Shown here: piece by piece, positions 1 to 6,669 of the stretch
Numbering within the stretch: the stretch's first letter is position 1
Layout of the letters: each line of letters starts with the position of its first letter
Assembly: GCF_001557325.1 (NCBI RefSeq)
Contig: NZ_LSJS01000138.1
Location: 1-18,794, forward strand
Reading direction: 5' to 3'
DNA: 18,794 nucleotides
Source: Erythrobacter donghaensis
Lineage (GTDB): Bacteria; Pseudomonadota; Alphaproteobacteria; Sphingomonadales; Sphingomonadaceae
Translations under genes and position numbers: made by a program
The notes under the pieces: model-generated
Seen by the model: the letters and a program-made list of their open reading frames with translations, nothing else
The model's database searches: none
What the model was told of the DNA's origin: nothing

Positions 1-305
1 AGCTCGATGTGGCAAAGCTGCTCGAGAAATTCGACATTGCCTCTACCGTTGAACTGAGTTCGGATACGATCATCAAGGCGCTCAGCGAAAGCCGGATCAT
101 CCCGATCAAGCGGCCGTTCGAGGCGACCATCAAATGTTCGCGTGTGGCAGGCGAGCAGCGCTACGAAATCGTCGGAGCGCCTGTCGATCAGCTCCCTTGG
201 CTGAAGAGCATCGGATGCTTCACCGAAATTATCTCGTTTCGTACACGGGTTTTCATTCCGACAGCGACCGCTTCATCGGTTATCAGCGACCTGCTTCGCG
301 TGTGA
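1..305 (+). CDS. Unrecognised protein, C-terminal part (5' end outside window)
   Basis: The reading frame is open from the first bases of the window and ends at TGA 303-305, so this is the C-terminal ~100 residues of a longer gene. A GTG at position 9 could be read as a start. However, the codons before it are open and no ribosome binding site can be judged, so a truncated gene is the simpler reading. The fragment is mixed alpha/beta in character. It has no Cys cluster, signal peptide, membrane segment or motif I can name. It lies about 40 bases before the operator region of a toxin-antitoxin pair and is probably part of the same accessory stretch. Function unknown. Confidence 0.4.
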   Translation, partial: LDVAKLLEKFDIASTVELSSDTIIKALSESRIIPIKRPFEATIKCSRVAGEQRYEIVGAPVDQLPWLKSIGCFTEIISFRTRVFIPTATASSVISDLLRV

Positions 306-341
306 GTGCGTATTTTTGCAAGCTGCTGCTCCAATGACCGA

Positions 342-400
342 GGTGTAGCCTCAGGGGTTACACCGCTGTTGACTCTTTGTGTAACTTGTGGGATTACACC
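342..400 (+). promoter_or_regulatory. Twin palindromic operators, probably for HigA
   Basis: Two inverted repeats with identical geometry, GTGTA-N11-TACAC, lie at 343-363 and 379-399. They are 21 bp each, match at 16 of 21 positions, and their centres are 36 bp apart. They sit directly upstream of higB. HigA-type antitoxins are known to autorepress by binding palindromes over their own promoter. These two are the obvious binding sites, and the second one overlaps the predicted -10 element. The assignment to HigA is inferred from position. Confidence 0.6.
369..397 (+). promoter_or_regulatory. Candidate sigma-70-type promoter of higBA
   Basis: TTGACT at 369-374 is a near-consensus -35 box. With a 17-base spacer it is followed by GATTAC at 392-397, a weak -10 box. 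Transcription would begin near 404, which is the ATG preferred for higB. The mRNA may therefore be leaderless, in keeping with the lack of a Shine-Dalgarno sequence there. The second palindrome covers the -10 box, so a bound repressor would block polymerase. Confidence 0.4.
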
Positions 401-403
401 TCC

Positions 404-685
404 ATGGAAATCGGAAGCATCCGCCACAAGGCGCTTCGCAGATTTGCTGAGACCGGGAAGCCAGCAGGGCTGATGGAGGCTGACCGGCTCCGTCGCATGC
501 TGGCGTTCATTGCCTCGGTAGAGAGCCTGGACGAGCTGGCGGTGCCGCCGAATTTCGGGTTTCATCCCCTAACTGGCGACAGGGAGGGATACTTTGCCAT
601 GACGGTAACCCGAAACTGGCGGCTGACATTCACAATGATCGACGAACTCACCGTCGCTGATCTCGACCTGGAGGACTATCACTGA
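404..685 (+). CDS. higB: RelE/HigB-family toxin
   Basis: This is a 93-residue basic protein of the HigB branch of the RelE superfamily. These toxins are ribosome-dependent mRNA endonucleases that stop translation when the antitoxin is lost. Family features visible are the N-terminal start (MEIGSIRHKALRRF) with strand-helix-helix character, a FGFHPLTGDREGYFAM stretch, and the conserved basic core R70-N-W-R73 before the last strands. The frame can be extended upstream to a TTG at 377, but ATG 404 gives the family's usual N-terminus and length. No Shine-Dalgarno precedes it, and a predicted transcription start coincides with it. The stop overlaps the start of higA by one base (TGATG), so the two are translationally coupled. 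The order toxin then antitoxin is typical of higBA. Confidence 0.87.
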   Translation: MEIGSIRHKALRRFAETGKPAGLMEADRLRRMLAFIASVESLDELAVPPNFGFHPLTGDREGYFAMTVTRNWRLTFTMIDELTVADLDLEDYH

Positions 686-987
686 TGGCTATCAAGCTCC
701 ATGACAGCTTCGCGATCCACCCGGGCCCTTGGTTGCTCGAAGAGATCGTGAAGCCTTACAACATGAATGTGTCGAGCACCGCAGATCATCTCAAGGTTAC
801 TCGGCCTGCGTTGAGCCGCTTGCTGAATGGCAGGGCTGCGCTGACCCCGGAGATGGCGATCCGGTTCGAGAAGGCATTTGGTGTTTCTGCCGCCACCATG
901 CTGCGGATGCAGTCCGCCTATGATCTTGCGCAAGCCAAAGGCGGATCGGAGACGATTTCTATCGAGCGCGTGCGCGAGCCAGCATAG
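685..987 (+). CDS. higA: HigA-family antitoxin, XRE-type helix-turn-helix protein
   Basis: This 100-residue protein of the HigA/VapI family neutralises the HigB toxin by complex formation and represses its own operon. The N-terminus has the characteristic HPGPWLLEEIVKPYNMN pattern. A helix-turn-helix follows at about residues 28-66 (SSTADHLKVTRPALSRLLNG, then ALTPEMAIRFEKAFGVS). The C-terminal tail is short and of low conservation. The ATG shares one base with the higB stop codon. The two GTGTA-N11-TACAC palindromes upstream of the pair are the likely operators. Pairs like this are often carried on plasmids and genomic islands, which fits the recombinase gene that follows. Confidence 0.92.
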   Translation: MAIKLHDSFAIHPGPWLLEEIVKPYNMNVSSTADHLKVTRPALSRLLNGRAALTPEMAIRFEKAFGVSAATMLRMQSAYDLAQAKGGSETISIERVREPA

Positions 988-1214
988 CAGGCTCAACTGG
1001 GTCGCCGGTGACCGCAGTAATGCCGAAACTCCATCCATTGGATGTCCAGCCCGCTTAAGAATGCGCCGACAGGCCAAGAGGTTATGATCTCGGACAGGGT
1101 CAGGCCAATTCTGTCCCGTTAAATTGCAGGGTCCCGATCCGTCGGCGCGATCAATGGCCAAATCACATTCATTTCCCGTTCTTTCCTCTAGGCCAATCAA
1201 GGCCATGGAGAAAG

Positions 1215-1850
1215 ATGATGACCTATTCTCACTTCGACCCTGCCATGCAGAACCGCGTTGTGTGGAATGCCGGCAAAACCGTCGGCACAAAGCGGCCACT
1301 GACCCAGAAACAGATTTGGGCGATCCGCTTCTTCCTTGATCGCGAGGAGCGGCTCCGCGACCGCGCGCTGTTCGACCTGGCGATCGACAGCAAGCTGCGG
1401 GGCTGCGATCTCGTGAAGCTCAAGATCGGCGACCTCGTCGCCGGATCCGAAGTTCGCGACCGCGCAATGATCATTCAGCGGAAGACCGGACGGCCGGTGC
1501 AATTTGAAATCACTGCTGACGCCCGCTCGAGCCTCGCAACATGGCTGCTGCGACGTGGCGGCACCATCGATGATTTCGTGTTCCCAAGCAGGATCCATTC
1601 CGGTCAACCGATGAGCACGCGGCAGTATGCCCGGCTCGTCGATGAATGGGTCACCGCTGTCGGATTGCGGCGTGAAGACTACGGCACGCATTCCATGCGG
1701 CGCACCAAGGCGGCCATGATCTATCGGACAACGGGAAATCTGCGTGCGGTCCAGATCCTTCTGGGACATTCCAAGATCGAGAACACTGTCCGCTATCTCG
1801 GTGTCGACGTGGAGGACGCGCTAGTCCTCGCTGAGCGTATCGAAATCTGA
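1215..1850 (+). CDS. Small tyrosine recombinase / integrase
   Basis: This 211-residue protein consists almost entirely of a tyrosine-recombinase catalytic domain and lacks the usual N-terminal SAM-like core-binding domain. Counting from the ATG at 1215, the catalytic set is visible: Arg62 (SKLRGCDL), Lys90 (QRKTG), His159-x-x-Arg162 (THSMRR), His185 (LLGHS) and nucleophile Tyr194 (NTVRYLGV). All five are present, so it is probably active in breaking and rejoining DNA strands. Full-length integrases are about 300-400 residues, but short solo catalytic-domain forms are common in alphaproteobacteria. ATG 1215 and ATG 1218 are adjacent. GGAG at 1207-1210 is better spaced for the second (7 bases). 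Its position between the toxin-antitoxin pair and the nitrate cluster marks the edge of an accessory region. I found no att core or flanking direct repeat. Confidence 0.9.
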   Translation: MMTYSHFDPAMQNRVVWNAGKTVGTKRPLTQKQIWAIRFFLDREERLRDRALFDLAIDSKLRGCDLVKLKIGDLVAGSEVRDRAMIIQRKTGRPVQFEITADARSSLATWLLRRGGTIDDFVFPSRIHSGQPMSTRQYARLVDEWVTAVGLRREDYGTHSMRRTKAAMIYRTTGNLRAVQILLGHSKIENTVRYLGVDVEDALVLAERIEI

Positions 1851-2012
1851 CCATCATGGCGGCCGTCGGGCAAGCTCCGATGGCCGCTTTCGGTGAAAAG
1901 CTGAGATCGCTGAACCGGCAACAAGTCGGTGGAATTCGGAATGGCAGCTTTGCATCCGCCAAATCCTGGGGAAGCGTATCGGAAACCGGGGGCAAGGATT
2001 TGCGGCCCTGTA

Positions 2013-2041
2013 GGCCTGCCTCGGTTGCATCGGGGCAGGCC
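2013..2041. repeat. Strong 11-bp hairpin upstream of nasT
   Basis: GGCCTGCCTCG at 2013-2023 pairs with CGGGGCAGGCC at 2031-2041 (ten Watson-Crick pairs and one T-G wobble) around a 7-base loop. No T-tract follows on either strand, so it is not a standard intrinsic terminator. A weaker inverted repeat, GGCAAG/CTTGCC, lies at 2059-2064 and 2088-2093. Both fall in the 274-base gap between the recombinase and nasT. They could belong to the nasT leader, be a recombination site, or be incidental. Confidence 0.45.
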
Positions 2042-2124
2042 GCAAGATCGCCAAAGGCGGCAAGGCAATCCTCTACCGCACTAAAGGCTTGCCATCACTC
2101 CATGCTGCATTGCACACAAGCGCC

Positions 2125-2706
2125 ATGCGGATTGCGATTGTCGATGAAAGCGCCCCCCGGGCCTCGATTATCGAGGAAGGGCTGTCCGCGCTCGAGGGAT
2201 GCGAGATCTTCACCCTCACCTCGCGCACCGGGCTGGTCGCACGCATCGCTGAGATCGCACCCGATGTCATCTTCATGGATCTCGGGAACCCCTCTCGCGA
2301 TGTGCTTGAGGAATACTTCGCCGTCAGCCGTGCGCTCGATCATCCGATCGCCATGTTCGTCGATCGCAGCGATGACGACCAGATTGCCGCTTCGATCGAC
2401 GCAGGCGTATCGACCTATGTGGTGGACGGGCTGTCGGCCCACCGGATCGCGCCCCTGCTCAAGATGACGATCCAGCGGTTTCATGCCTTCGCGCGGCTTC
2501 AGCATGAATTGGCCGAAGCGCAAGGCAAGCTCGCCGAGCGCGATACGATCGACAAGGCGAAGCGCATCCTGATGAAAACCAGGAACATCGGTGAGCCGGC
2601 GGCCTATGCCGAACTGCGCAAGAAGGCGATGTCGACCAACCGGCGCATCATCGACATCGCTGAAGCCGTCGTGACCGCGCATGAGCTGATGGGAGACGGG
2701 CAATGA
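2125..2706 (+). CDS. nasT: NasT-type ANTAR-domain transcription antiterminator
   Basis: This 193-residue protein has a receiver-like domain (about 1-118) followed by an ANTAR RNA-binding domain (about 130-187). The receiver keeps Asp52 (FMDLGN) but lacks the usual switch lysine, reading YVVDGL instead. It is therefore a pseudo-receiver, as is typical for NasT. The ANTAR part shows the family pattern LAERDTIDKAKRILM, then AYAELRKKAM, then IIDIAEAVV. In Azotobacter, Paracoccus and relatives, NasT binds a leader hairpin pair and prevents termination of nitrate-assimilation transcripts, while NasS holds it inactive without nitrate. ATG 2125 begins the canonical MRIAIVDE strand. An in-frame TTG at 2089 is possible but adds a non-conserved tail. 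No clear Shine-Dalgarno is seen. The stop overlaps nasS by four bases (ATGA). Its likely targets are the leaders at 3920-4084 and 8385-8504. Confidence 0.93.
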   Translation: MRIAIVDESAPRASIIEEGLSALEGCEIFTLTSRTGLVARIAEIAPDVIFMDLGNPSRDVLEEYFAVSRALDHPIAMFVDRSDDDQIAASIDAGVSTYVVDGLSAHRIAPLLKMTIQRFHAFARLQHELAEAQGKLAERDTIDKAKRILMKTRNIGEPAAYAELRKKAMSTNRRIIDIAEAVVTAHELMGDGQ

Positions 2707-3911
2707 CCGAGCGGCTGACAATCGGGTTTCTGCCGCTGATCGATGCGTGCCTACCGATCCTGGCGCAGGAACATGGCTTTGCCGCAGAAGAGGGCCTTGA
2801 GCTGAGCTTCGTGCGCGATGTTTCGTGGGCGACGGTGTTGGACCGGCTGCTCTACGGGCACAGCGATGCGGCGCACATGCTGGCTCCTTTGGCGATCGCC
2901 ACGACGCTGGGCCGCGGCCGGCCGGCGCAAAGCATTGCCGCGCCGTTTGTGCTGGGGCTCAATGGCAATGCCATTACGGTCTCGAACCGGCTTGCGCAGG
3001 AACTTGGGTGCGATGGCACGCTGTCCGATCCCACCGAACTTGGTGGGCGGCTGAGGGCGCTTGCGGCCCGGCGGCGCGATGCGGGGGAGCGGCTGCGCTT
3101 CGGGGTCGTCCATCGCTATTCCAGCCACAATTACATGCTGCGGTATTGGCTGGCCGGATGCGGCATCCGGCCCGATGTCGATATCGAGATCGTCACCGTC
3201 GCCCCGCCCTTCAGCGCCGACGCGCTGGCGGCGGGCGAGATCGATGGGTCGTGCGTGGGCGAGCCGTGGAATTCGATCGCAGTGGACAAGGGCGTGGGGC
3301 AAATCGTGCTCGCCACGGCGCAAATCTGGCGGCGCGGGGTGGAGAAGGTGCTGGCGCTGCGGACCGAGCGGCTGGAGGAAATCCGCCCGTCGGTCGAAGG
3401 GCTGATCCGCGCCATGCACCGGGCGGGCGAGCATTTTGTCGATCCGGCCAACTGGGAAACCAATGCCGCGATCCTCGCCCGGCCAGAATATTGCGATGCC
3501 TCCGCCACGCTGCTGCTTCGCGCGATCTCCGATCGGCTTGTGCTTAAGCAGGGCGAGGCGGCGCGGCACTATCCCGATTTCATGTTCCAGCACCGGGAAG
3601 CAGCGAATTTCCCATGGGTCAGCCAATCGGAATGGCTCTACAGCCAGCTGGTGCGCTGGGACGGGCTGGAATATGATGCCGGGCAGGCGAACGCCGCCGC
3701 GCGGGTGTTCCGCCCGGATGTTTATCGCAGCGCTCTGCGCGACATGCCGGGACAATTGCCGACGTCGAGCTCGAAGGTCGAAGGGAGCCTGTCGCAGGCG
3801 CTCGAAGCCCACACCCACGCGGGCACGATGCTTATGGAAAACAACACCTTTTTCGACGGCATCAGTTTCGATCCCGACCGCCTCCCGGAATATATTGCAT
3901 CGCAAAAATGA
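2703..3911 (+). CDS. nasS: NasS-type cytoplasmic nitrate sensor (NrtA/CmpA-like)
   Basis: This 402-residue protein is homologous to NrtA but has no signal peptide or lipobox: it begins directly at the first strand (MTERLTIGFLPLIDACLPIL). It shares with NrtA in this window the segments NGNAITVSN (about 88-96), HNYxxRYWLAxxG (about 142-154) and VGEPWN (about 185-190), which line the anion pocket in the family. In known systems NasS binds NasT and releases it when nitrate or nitrite occupies the pocket. The ATGA overlap with nasT suggests balanced synthesis of the two partners. The lack of an export signal and the coupling to nasT favour the sensor role over a transport role. The intergenic leader of the transport operon follows directly. 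Confidence 0.9.
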   Translation: MTERLTIGFLPLIDACLPILAQEHGFAAEEGLELSFVRDVSWATVLDRLLYGHSDAAHMLAPLAIATTLGRGRPAQSIAAPFVLGLNGNAITVSNRLAQELGCDGTLSDPTELGGRLRALAARRRDAGERLRFGVVHRYSSHNYMLRYWLAGCGIRPDVDIEIVTVAPPFSADALAAGEIDGSCVGEPWNSIAVDKGVGQIVLATAQIWRRGVEKVLALRTERLEEIRPSVEGLIRAMHRAGEHFVDPANWETNAAILARPEYCDASATLLLRAISDRLVLKQGEAARHYPDFMFQHREAANFPWVSQSEWLYSQLVRWDGLEYDAGQANAAARVFRPDVYRSALRDMPGQLPTSSSKVEGSLSQALEAHTHAGTMLMENNTFFDGISFDPDRLPEYIASQK

Positions 3912-3919
3912 TGCTGCGG

Positions 3920-4084
3920 CGCAAAAGGGGGTTTGCGATTTCCATCAACTTGGGTTATTCGATTCGTACGCGAGACACGGCTCCGACGTAGGAATCGTAC
4001 TCTCCCTCGCGTGATGCGAAAAATTTGTGGCAACGACGCCGCCCGTTTTGTCCCTGTCCGGGGATGCGACGAGGCGGCTTTTTT
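3920..4084 (+). promoter_or_regulatory. Putative NasT-responsive ANTAR leader before nrtA
   Basis: The 200 bases between nasS and nrtA fold into several hairpins. The key one is GTGGC[AACGAC]GCCGC at 4027-4042, a five-pair stem (one wobble) with a six-base loop that has A at position 1 and G at position 4, the published ANTAR signature. Its 3' arm is also the 5' arm of the terminator starting at 4038, so the two structures exclude each other. For the first hairpin of the pair there are two candidates. One is CGCAAA[AGGGGG]TTTGCG at 3920-3937 (A1, G4). The other is an imperfect stem at 3977-3998 with loop GACGTA (G4 but not A1), which competes with a longer stem at 3960-3997. A weak promoter, TTGCGA-N17-TATTCG at 3933-3961, would start transcription just before the second candidate. 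The fit to NasT antitermination is good but inferred. Confidence 0.6.
4038..4084 (+). terminator. Intrinsic terminator in the nrtA leader (attenuator)
   Basis: GCCGCC at 4038-4043 pairs with GGCGGC at 4073-4078 and is followed at once by six T (4079-4084). Within it, bases 4045-4054 and 4061-4070 pair imperfectly, closing with TCCC/GGGA around a six-base loop. It lies 27 bases before the nrtA start and after nasS, so it would stop transcripts before the transporter genes unless the 4027-4042 hairpin forms first. Confidence 0.8.
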
Positions 4085-4111
4085 GCGTTCGATTTCGGGG
4101 CGAAAGGACCA

Positions 4112-5557
4112 ATGACAATGACACCCACCCGGCACATCAAGGGGCACTTCTCATTCGACCGGCGCGGGCTGATCGCTGCGGTCCTAGCCAGTGTGGCGCT
4201 CGCCGGATGCGGGGCATCGGCGGATGGTTCGGGCGAGAATGTCGTGGCCGCAACGGTCGATGGCGCAATCGAGAAGCCCAACCTCAAGCTCGGCTTCATC
4301 AAGCTCACCGACATGGCGCCGCTCGCCATCGCCAAGGAGAAAGGCTTCTTTGCCGAGGAAGGCCTCAACGTCACGCTTGAGCCGCAGGCGAACTGGAAGG
4401 TGCTGCTCGATGGGGTGATCGCGGGACAGTTGGACGGGGCGCACATGCTCGCCGGGCAGCCGATTGCCGCGACCATTGGTTACGGGACCAAGGCCGATCT
4501 GATCGCGCCGCTCAGCCTCGATCTCAACGGCAATGCCATCACGGTGTCGAACAAGGTCTGGGGCATGATCGAACCGGGCCTGCCCAAGGATGCGGGCGGC
4601 AAGCCCACCCACCCGATCCCGGCCAGCGTGCTCAAGCCGGTCGTCGCCAAGTTTAAGGCCGAGGGCAAGCCCTTCAACATGGGCATGGTCTTCCCGGTCA
4701 GCACCCACAATTACGAAATCCGCTACTGGCTCGCCGCCGGGGGCCTCAACCCCGGCTACTACACCGAAGGTGATGTGCAGGGCGTGGTCGGGGCGGACGT
4801 CAAGCTGTCGGTCACCCCGCCGCCGCAGATGCCAGCAACCCTCGAAGCGGGCACGATCGAGGGTTACAGCGTGGGCGAGCCGTGGAACCAGGCGGCGGTC
4901 GCCAAGAAGATCGGCGTGCCGATTATCACCGATAACGAAATCTGGAACAACAACCCGGAGAAGGTGCTGGGTCTGCGCAAGGACTTTGCCGAAAAGAACC
5001 CCGCGACCACTGCTGCGCTGTTGCGCGCGATCATCAAGGCGCAAGCTTGGCTTGATGCTGACGGGGGCAAGAACCGCAAGGAAGCGGTCGAAATCCTCAG
5101 CCGCCCGAACTACGTGGGCGCCGATGCAGCGGTGATCGCGGCATCGATGACCGGGGTATTCACCTTCGCGCCGGGCGATACCCGCGAAGCCAAGGGCTTC
5201 AACATCTTCTTCGACAAGTATGCGGGCTACCCGTTCTATTCGGACGCGGTCTGGTATCTCACTCAGATGCGCCGCTGGGGGCAGATCGCCAGCGACAAGG
5301 ACGACCAGTGGTATTTCGATACCGCCAAGGCGGTCTATCGCCCTGACCTTTACCTTGCCGCTGCCAAGAAACTGGTGGCCGATGGCAAGATCCCTGCGGA
5401 CAGCGTCCCCGAAACCAACGGCTTTCGCGGCGAACAGGGCGGCTTCATTGATGGCGTCACCTTCGATGGCTCCAAGCCCAATGCCTATCTCGCCAAGTTC
5501 CCGATCGGCCTGAAGCAGGGCCAGAAGGTCACCGCAGCCGGTGTCACCGGCGGCTGA
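4112..5557 (+). CDS. nrtA: Nitrate ABC transporter substrate-binding lipoprotein NrtA
   Basis: This 481-residue periplasmic nitrate-binding protein captures nitrate for the NrtB/NrtCD membrane complex. The N-terminus carries a twin-arginine-like motif (SFDRRGLIAA), a hydrophobic stretch and the lipobox LAGC with Cys33. It is therefore a lipoprotein, possibly exported folded by the Tat route. The mature domain begins KPNLKLGFIKLTDMAPLAIAKEKGFF and contains the family segments LDLNGNAITVS, PVSTHNYEIRYWLAAGG and SVGEPWNQ. ATG 4112 and in-frame ATG 4118 are both possible. AAAGGA at 4103-4108 is better spaced for the second. The frame is open further upstream to 4025, but that part runs through the terminator and is not coding. 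It is the first gene after the attenuator and a paralogue of nasS next door. Confidence 0.95.
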   Translation: MTMTPTRHIKGHFSFDRRGLIAAVLASVALAGCGASADGSGENVVAATVDGAIEKPNLKLGFIKLTDMAPLAIAKEKGFFAEEGLNVTLEPQANWKVLLDGVIAGQLDGAHMLAGQPIAATIGYGTKADLIAPLSLDLNGNAITVSNKVWGMIEPGLPKDAGGKPTHPIPASVLKPVVAKFKAEGKPFNMGMVFPVSTHNYEIRYWLAAGGLNPGYYTEGDVQGVVGADVKLSVTPPPQMPATLEAGTIEGYSVGEPWNQAAVAKKIGVPIITDNEIWNNNPEKVLGLRKDFAEKNPATTAALLRAIIKAQAWLDADGGKNRKEAVEILSRPNYVGADAAVIAASMTGVFTFAPGDTREAKGFNIFFDKYAGYPFYSDAVWYLTQMRRWGQIASDKDDQWYFDTAKAVYRPDLYLAAAKKLVADGKIPADSVPETNGFRGEQGGFIDGVTFDGSKPNAYLAKFPIGLKQGQKVTAAGVTGG

Positions 5558-5594
5558 TTTTGCCCGACATCCTTCCCTCTCGAGGATCCCCATC

Positions 5595-6659
5595 ATGGCC
5601 ACCGCATATGCACAACCCCTGTCCGATGCCTCAGAACCCGCGGACAAGACCGGCGCGGCATCAATGACCGCTCCGACCGATGACGAAGCTGCCGGAATGC
5701 CTGCGGAAAAGGCACCCGCTGGCAACCCGCTTGCGGCCAAGGTCAAGGAGCAGGCACTTGCCCTGCTGTGGCCGGTGATCGGGATTCTGGCGTTCCTCGG
5801 CGCATGGGCGCTGCTCGCTCCGCAGGTCGATACCTCGCTCGGCACGCTTCCCGGGCCGTTCGAGGTCGCCAAGGCAGGCGCGGGCCTCTACGGCGAATAT
5901 GCCGCAGCCAACGATGCCGAAGCGGCCTTCTATGCCCAGCAGGAAGCCAGCAATGCCGCAGCAAGAGCATCGGGCAATGTCGCGGCGATCAGCGATTTCG
6001 AATATTCGGGATCGCCGACCTTCCTCGACCAGATCCTGACCTCGCTGAAGACCGTTGCCCTTGGCTTTGCGCTGGCAACGCTGCTGGCGGTGCCGATCGG
6101 GTTGATGGCGGGGCTGAGCAAGCGGTTCAACGCGGCGATCAACCCGCTGGTGCAGATCATGAAACCGGTCAGCCCGCTCGCCTGGCTGCCGATTGTCACG
6201 ATGGTGATTTCGGCGATGATCACCAGCGCCGATCCGCTGCTGCCCAAGGCGTTTGTGATCTCGGCGCTGGTGGTGATGCTGTGTTCGCTGTGGCCGACAC
6301 TGATCAACACGGCGGTCGGCACCAGTTCGATCGACAAGGACCTGCTCAATGTCGGCAAGGTGCTGCGGCTGGGCTGGTTCGACAAGCTGACCAAGCTCGT
6401 TCTGCCGGCATCGCTGCCCTATATCTTCACCGGTATGCGCCTGTCGCTGGGCGTGGGCTGGATGGTGCTGATCGCGGCGGAAATGCTCGCGCAGAACCCG
6501 GGCCTTGGCAAGTTCGTGTGGGACGAGTTCCAGAACGGTTCTTCGCAGAGCCTCGCGCGGATCATGTTCGCGGTGATCGTGATCGGGCTGATCGGCTTCC
6601 TGCTCGACCGGGTGATGATGGCGCTGCAAGGCCTCGTCTCCAAGAACCGCACGGTCTGA
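5595..6659 (+). CDS. nrtB: Nitrate ABC transporter permease NrtB
   Basis: This 354-residue inner-membrane permease belongs to the MetI-like (NrtB/SsuC/TauC) family. The first ~55 residues are an Ala/Pro/Glu-rich cytoplasmic extension without obvious structure. The first membrane segment is at about 56-74. A hydrophilic stretch, rich in Ala and Glu, follows at about 75-145 before the transporter domain (about 146-345). The domain includes the EAA-type coupling loop at about 237-275 (INTAVGTSSIDKDLLNVG through VLPASLPYIFTG), which contacts the ATPase. ATG 5595 has GAGGA at 5582-5586 at good distance. An in-frame upstream extension to 5541 overlaps nrtA and is less likely. The gap to nrtCD is only ten bases. 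Confidence 0.95.
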   Translation: MATAYAQPLSDASEPADKTGAASMTAPTDDEAAGMPAEKAPAGNPLAAKVKEQALALLWPVIGILAFLGAWALLAPQVDTSLGTLPGPFEVAKAGAGLYGEYAAANDAEAAFYAQQEASNAAARASGNVAAISDFEYSGSPTFLDQILTSLKTVALGFALATLLAVPIGLMAGLSKRFNAAINPLVQIMKPVSPLAWLPIVTMVISAMITSADPLLPKAFVISALVVMLCSLWPTLINTAVGTSSIDKDLLNVGKVLRLGWFDKLTKLVLPASLPYIFTGMRLSLGVGWMVLIAAEMLAQNPGLGKFVWDEFQNGSSQSLARIMFAVIVIGLIGFLLDRVMMALQGLVSKNRTV

Positions 6660-6669
6660 GGAGGCGGGC

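Noticed and set aside
2059..2093. tRNA-like stretch before nasT
   Set aside because: The opposite strand resembles part of a tRNA D-arm, but no acceptor stem, anticodon arm or T-arm can be built.
3912..3960. Sigma-54 promoter for the nitrate genes
   Set aside because: GG and GC doublets are present, but not at the fixed -24/-12 spacing. A similar TGGCA-TTTGC string near 1942 is also too short.
3960..3997. Long hairpin with loop ACACGG as the first ANTAR hairpin
   Set aside because: The stem is good (one G-G mismatch and small bulges), but the loop has C rather than G at position 4, so it does not fit the ANTAR rule. It is kept only as a competing fold.
4184..5872. 562-codon open frame on the minus strand opposite nrtA
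   Set aside because: It lies antisense to a clear NrtA with lipobox and family motifs. Long antisense frames are common in GC-rich genes, and the translation shows no recognisable domain.
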